Below are positions 62,772-64,000 of a DNA stretch of 64,000 nt, one piece after another. Position numbers and translations under genes: made by a program. Where the stretch lies: the NCBI GenBank assembly GCA_019683805.1, contig JADGHQ010000002.1:1-64000 (forward strand), given 5' to 3'. Below the pieces are notes generated by a model. The model saw only the letters and a program-made list of their open reading frames with translations. It did no database searches and was not told where the DNA came from. The stretch's first letter is position 1; every line of letters begins with the position of its first letter. The stretch is from Thermoleophilaceae bacterium. GTDB lineage: Bacteria; Actinomycetota; Thermoleophilia; Solirubrobacterales; Thermoleophilaceae.

Positions 62772-64000
62772 TCAGGCGCTCACGGCCGGCGCCGGCTCCT
62801 CGAGCGCGAACTTCCCGGCCGCGCGCTCTGTGCGCGCGAGCGGGTACTCGCCCGTGAAGCAGGCGTCGCAGTGCGTCTCGCGCGTCGCGCCGATCGCCTC
62901 GTACACCCCTTCGAGCGACAGGTACGCGAGCGAGTCGCAGCCGAGCTCCTGGGCGACCTCGTCCACCGTCCGCCCGTGGGCGATCATCTCCTGCGTCGTC
63001 GACATGTCGATCCCGTAATGGCAGGGGTGGCGGATCGGCGGCGCCGAGACGCGCATGTGGACCTCCGCGGCGCCCGCGTCGCGCAGCATGCTCACGATCT
63101 GGCGCGTGGTGTTGCCGCGCACGATCGAGTCGTCCACGACCACGAGCCGCTTGCCGCCCACGATCTCCGGCAGCGGGTTGAACTTCATCCGCAGGCCGTG
63201 CTTGCGCAGCTCCTGGCCTGGCTGGATGAACGTGCGGGCGACGTAGCGGTTCTTGATCAGGCCGTCGTCCTTCGGGATCCCGGAGGCGGTCGAGAAGCCG
63301 TTTGCCGCCGGGTTGCCCGAGTCGGGGACCGCGATCACGAGGTCGGCCTCGACCGGCGCCTCGCGCCAGAGGATCTCGCCCATGCGCCGGCGCGAGAGCT
63401 GGGTGAGGCGGCCCTCGAGCTTGGAGTCCGGCCGCGCGAAGTAGATGTGCTCGAACACGCAGAACGCGCGCCGCTCGGACTCGATCACCTGGCGCGTCCT
63501 GATGCCGTGCTCGCAGAGCGTGACCATCTCGCCGGGCAGGACGTCGCGCAGGAACTCGGCGCCGATGATGTCGAAGGCGCAGCTCTCGGACGCCACGCAG
63601 TAGCGGTCGCCGAGCCTGCCGAGCGCGAGCGGGCGCAGGCCGGCGCCGTCGCGGAAGGCCACCACCGCGTCGTTCGTCATCACGACCGTCGAGAAGGCGC
63701 CCTCGAGCCGCGGCGCGACGTCCGCGACCGCGTCCTCGATCGAGGCGGCCTCGTGCGTCGAGAGCAGCGCCGCGATCAGCTCGGAGTCGGAGGTCGAGCG
63801 CAGGACCACGCCGCGCGCCGTGAGCTCCGAGTGCAGCTCGAGCGCGTTGATGAGGTTGCCGTTGTGCCCGAGCGCGATCTCGCGCGCGTCGGAGCGGTAG
63901 ACGGGCTGGGCGTTCTCCCACGCGGACGAGCCGGTCGTGGAGTAGCGCACGTGCCCGATCGCGTGCGTCCCGGTGAGGGCCTGCAGCTTGGGCTCGTCGA
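62772..64000 (-). CDS. purF: Amidophosphoribosyltransferase, N-terminus beyond window
   Basis: The frame is open to the last base of the window, so the start and the Ntn catalytic Cys are not seen. Visible: GHVRYSTTGSSAWENAQPV, ALGHNGNLINALEL, the glutaminase body, IAVPDSGNPAANGFS, and the PRPP site VVVDDSIVRGNTTRQIVSML. C-terminal FTGEYPL precedes a short tail. First committed step of purine synthesis; 83 bases separate it from recQ. Confidence 0.95.
   Translation of the reverse strand, partial: DEPKLQALTGTHAIGHVRYSTTGSSAWENAQPVYRSDAREIALGHNGNLINALELHSELTARGVVLRSTSDSELIAALLSTHEAASIEDAVADVAPRLEGAFSTVVMTNDAVVAFRDGAGLRPLALGRLGDRYCVASESCAFDIIGAEFLRDVLPGEMVTLCEHGIRTRQVIESERRAFCVFEHIYFARPDSKLEGRLTQLSRRRMGEILWREAPVEADLVIAVPDSGNPAANGFSTASGIPKDDGLIKNRYVARTFIQPGQELRKHGLRMKFNPLPEIVGGKRLVVVDDSIVRGNTTRQIVSMLRDAGAAEVHMRVSAPPIRHPCHYGIDMSTTQEMIAHGRTVDEVAQELGCDSLAYLSLEGVYEAIGATRETHCDACFTGEYPLARTERAAGKFALEEPAPAVSA

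Overview
The window reads as one chromosomal segment of a very G+C-rich actinobacterium. Gene content and wording of the proteins (CobA-HemD fusion, Pro/Ala-rich surface proteins with K/R linkers, GTG/TTG starts, many 4-base gene overlaps) suggest class Thermoleophilia (Solirubrobacterales-like); that placement is inference from protein style, not from a marker gene. No rRNA, CRISPR array, insertion sequence, prophage or plasmid origin was seen. Coding density is very high, and only one stretch longer than 300 bases lacks a convincing gene.

Layout. 1-6 kb: a secreted Ig-like repeat protein cut by the window edge and a subtilisin-like secreted protein. 6-10.5 kb: hemC, a CobA-HemD fusion, a SAM hydroxide adenosyltransferase, birA and a STAS anti-anti-sigma protein. 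10.4-13.4 kb: a His-rich polytopic membrane protein with internal repeats, a small membrane partner and a divergent MerR regulator. 13.4-20 kb: a DEAH helicase with an acidic tail, a TlpA-like thioredoxin, a GalT-like protein without its metal ligands, a hypothetical protein, a Vgb-like propeller and tRNA-Arg. 20-28 kb: a luciferase-like oxidoreductase, pyrE, an L,D-transpeptidase-like protein lacking its Cys, and a five-gene minus-strand run (PIG-V-like transferase, HAD phosphatase, CPBP protease, ABC transporter). 28-33 kb: MscS channel, class A PBP, MptB-like mannosyltransferase, thiL, FlgM-like protein.

33-43 kb: an M28-like membrane pseudo-peptidase, a response regulator/histidine kinase/HtrA operon, a degenerate anti-sigma kinase-like protein, and the trehalose pair TreT plus OtsA. 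42.6-51 kb: the classical S6-SSB-S18-L9-DnaB cluster, split between rpsF and ssb by a GAF/PAS/PP2C phosphatase and a sigma-region-2/zinc-finger fusion on the other strand, then a DnaC-type helicase loader and purA. 51-56 kb: a minus-strand nucleotide-sugar operon resembling the UDP-ManNAc(3NAc)A pathway (epimerase, 6-dehydrogenase, Gfo/Idh oxidase, acyltransferase) ending in a membrane protein. 56-64 kb: class IV aminotransferase, tRNA-Lys, a diguanylate cyclase, and purF-recQ-purN-purH.

Two window-wide signals stand out. A TANNNT hexamer lies 6-9 bases before the start codon of about a dozen genes on both strands, the spacing expected for leaderless transcripts. Four convergent gene pairs overlap exactly on a CTAG that provides both stop codons. 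Several proteins keep a recognisable fold but lack a key catalytic or metal-binding residue (L,D-transpeptidase Cys to Trp, GalT metal ligands, M28 His to Pro, S8 Asp to Asn, anti-sigma kinase Asn to Glu), an unusual concentration of probable pseudoenzymes.
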